A DNA stretch of 64,000 nucleotides from Planctomycetota bacterium. Lineage in GTDB: Bacteria > Planctomycetota > J058 > JAJDCP01. Under the pieces are notes generated by a model, which saw nothing but the letters and a program-made list of their open reading frames with translations, ran no database searches and was not told where the DNA came from. Below, one piece after another: positions 62,826 to 64,000 of this stretch. The stretch is taken from assembly GCA_029260765.1 (NCBI GenBank), contig JAJDCP010000011.1:1-64000 (forward strand), read 5' to 3'. The position numbers and the translations under genes were made by a program. Numbering within the stretch: the first letter of the stretch is position 1; the number at the start of each line of letters is the position of its first letter.

Positions 62826-63950
62826 ATGCGCAGCGCACTGATCATGATTCTGGCCGCCGCCAGCCTTCAGGCCCAGGGCCTGATGGAAGTCGAGCAGATG
62901 TACCTCGACTTTGGAATGCAGGCAGGCGAGGCCCTCTACAATATTGAGATCCACAACCACATCCCGGGCCGCGAGCCGACCCTGCAGCGCGGCGTGCTGG
63001 CGCTGACCATCAGCGAGGTCCACGACGACGGCAGCGGCCTGTTGCACTACTCCTACCAGAGCCTGAGTGTCGACGGAGAGGCCCTCGACGCGCCCGCTCT
63101 CAAGGCCATGAACGAGGCGATGAGCCAGCTGGAGTACCGGGTCTCGGCGCGCTGGCAGCTGCTCGAGGTGCAGGGTACCGGAGGCTCGGACCTGGCTGCT
63201 TCCCGCGAGGCCTACCACGAGGCGCTCGATCGCCTGCTGGCGGGCGAGCGCGAGGCGCTGCCGCAGGTCGTGACGCGGGGACTGCGTCTGAGCGCGATGC
63301 TTGCGGCCCAGCGGGCGATCGCGGGGATCTCGGCTATGCCGCTGGCGGGCTCGGGACTGCAGCAGGTCTTCGACGCGCTGCTGGCCGACCCGCATGCTGA
63401 GCTTGACGAGCACAACAGCCAGACCCTGGGTCCCTTCACAGTCGAGAGCGAAGTCGCCCTGACCGGTCGCTACCTGCTCGGCATGCGGCGCCTGTTCGGC
63501 TACCAGGGGAAGTTCTCGGCGGGCATGGAGCAAGGCGGCTTCGAGGCCTTCAACAGCGGCATGTACACGCACTGGGGCCTCGCCCACGAGGTCGAGTCGG
63601 GGTTGGAATACTACCTCGGGCCGTTTGGCGGCTCGGTGCGTACCCGGCTCGAGCTGATCGGCTTCAGCCAGGCTGCGGCCGCACGCGCCAGCGACCACTG
63701 CTCCAGCTGCGAGCAGGCAGTGGGCGACGGCGCTCGCCAGCTGCACGGCGCCGATGGCCAGACCCATCGCTTCTGCTGTGAACAGTGCGAGATGGACTTC
63801 TTGCGGCTGGGTATGAACAAGGCCCTCTCGACCTGTGCGCACTGCGCCGCGACGGGCAGCGGCTTTCGGGTACTGAGCGACGCGCAGGGCGCGAAACACG
63901 CGTTCTGCTGCAGCAACTGCCAGCAGGCCTATCTATTCGGAAGCGACTGA
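62826..63950 (+). CDS. secreted protein with two C-terminal cysteine-rich metal-binding motifs
   Basis: A 374-aa protein with signal peptide MRSALIMILAAASLQAQG. The main body is alpha/beta with no family I recognise. The last ~90 residues contain two similar cysteine motifs: HCSSCEQAV...HRFCCEQCEMDFL and CAHCAATG...HAFCCSNCQQAYL. Each has CxxC, then about 20 residues, then His-x-FCCxxC, as in TRASH/YHS or treble-clef metal-binding domains. Copper or zinc handling in the envelope is plausible. GGAGACC precedes the ATG. It is divergent from the envelope operon. Confidence 0.8.
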   Translation: MRSALIMILAAASLQAQGLMEVEQMYLDFGMQAGEALYNIEIHNHIPGREPTLQRGVLALTISEVHDDGSGLLHYSYQSLSVDGEALDAPALKAMNEAMSQLEYRVSARWQLLEVQGTGGSDLAASREAYHEALDRLLAGEREALPQVVTRGLRLSAMLAAQRAIAGISAMPLAGSGLQQVFDALLADPHAELDEHNSQTLGPFTVESEVALTGRYLLGMRRLFGYQGKFSAGMEQGGFEAFNSGMYTHWGLAHEVESGLEYYLGPFGGSVRTRLELIGFSQAAAARASDHCSSCEQAVGDGARQLHGADGQTHRFCCEQCEMDFLRLGMNKALSTCAHCAATGSGFRVLSDAQGAKHAFCCSNCQQAYLFGSD

Positions 63951-63954
63951 GAGC

Positions 63955-64000
63955 ATGTCACTGGGTGCGCAATGGATTGGGCAGGAGATCGGCAACTACC
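63955..64000 (+). CDS. start of a further gene, truncated by the window edge
   Basis: An ATG four bases after the preceding stop opens the frame MSLGAQWIGQEIGNY, which runs to the end. The phrase IGxxIGNY is common just before the Gly-rich loop of Hanks-type kinases, but only 15 codons are visible, so this is a weak guess. Confidence 0.45.
   Translation, partial: MSLGAQWIGQEIGNY

Overview
The window is high-GC DNA from what looks like a large-genome Gram-negative bacterium. It has a MlaC-like periplasmic lipid carrier, an RseP protease, lipoprotein-pathway relatives, two hybrid histidine kinases, two large eukaryote-type Ser/Thr kinases (possibly a third entering at the right edge), and EF-hand, ASH and PDZ domains. 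This combination fits Myxococcota or a similar deltaproteobacterial lineage best. Planctomycetota is possible, but the many clear Shine-Dalgarno sequences argue mildly against it. The assignment is an inference, because no rRNA or universal marker is present.

Layout. 1-210: a 23-bp tandem repeat runs into the window edge. 0.2-10.7 kb, minus strand: a PAS hybrid histidine kinase; a coupled pair made of a 1392-aa ASH-repeat protein with a metzincin-like zinc site and a 497-aa partner; a MlaC-like protein; an uncharacterised protein translationally coupled to a class-III aminotransferase. 10.8-13.8 kb: an accessory cassette region in which a decayed kinase 3' end and two toxin-antitoxin-like pairs (DUF433/DUF5615 and AbrB/PIN) plus a lipoprotein gene are separated by a recurring structured repeat that resembles a tRNA 3' end followed by a hairpin. 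13.9-21.0 kb: a beta-sandwich protein divergent from a two-gene operon of giant proteins, the second carrying an Ulp1/C48-type cysteine protease domain.

21-31 kb: a membrane protein and zinc-ribbon Ser/Thr kinase operon, a small HTH protein, a UvrD-like helicase, an acyl-ACP-reductase-like dehydrogenase and a MASE1 hybrid kinase. 31.1-34.4 kb: a tightly overlapping GntR regulator, small subunit and GMC oxidoreductase operon with a palindromic operator. 34.4-41.4 kb: a decayed stretch, an EF-hand mini-protein, an amidoligase-DUF1611 fusion, an AT-richer sulfotransferase-methyltransferase fusion and a secreted protein.

41.6-53.9 kb: a nucleic-acid and signalling island on the plus strand. It holds a five-part HIT-PLD-SF2 helicase-S24 protein, an EEP-family phosphatase/nuclease, an MBL-fold nuclease coupled to a DEDDh exonuclease-WYL fusion, a 1315-aa Ser/Thr kinase with an atypical active site, and a cysteine-cluster protein. 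54.2-62.7 kb: one long minus-strand envelope operon (extended SDR, acyltransferase-like protein, Pro-rich protein, PhaR-like regulator, four-PDZ RseP, small conserved protein, UbiA prenyltransferase, Lgt-like protein) that ends directly in a tRNA-Ala gene and a strong terminator. 62.8 kb to the end: a secreted protein with two cysteine-rich metal-binding motifs and the first codons of another gene.

The strongest candidates for something undescribed are the C48-protease operon, the repeat-bounded cassette array, the metzincin-ASH pair and the HIT-PLD-helicase-S24 locus.
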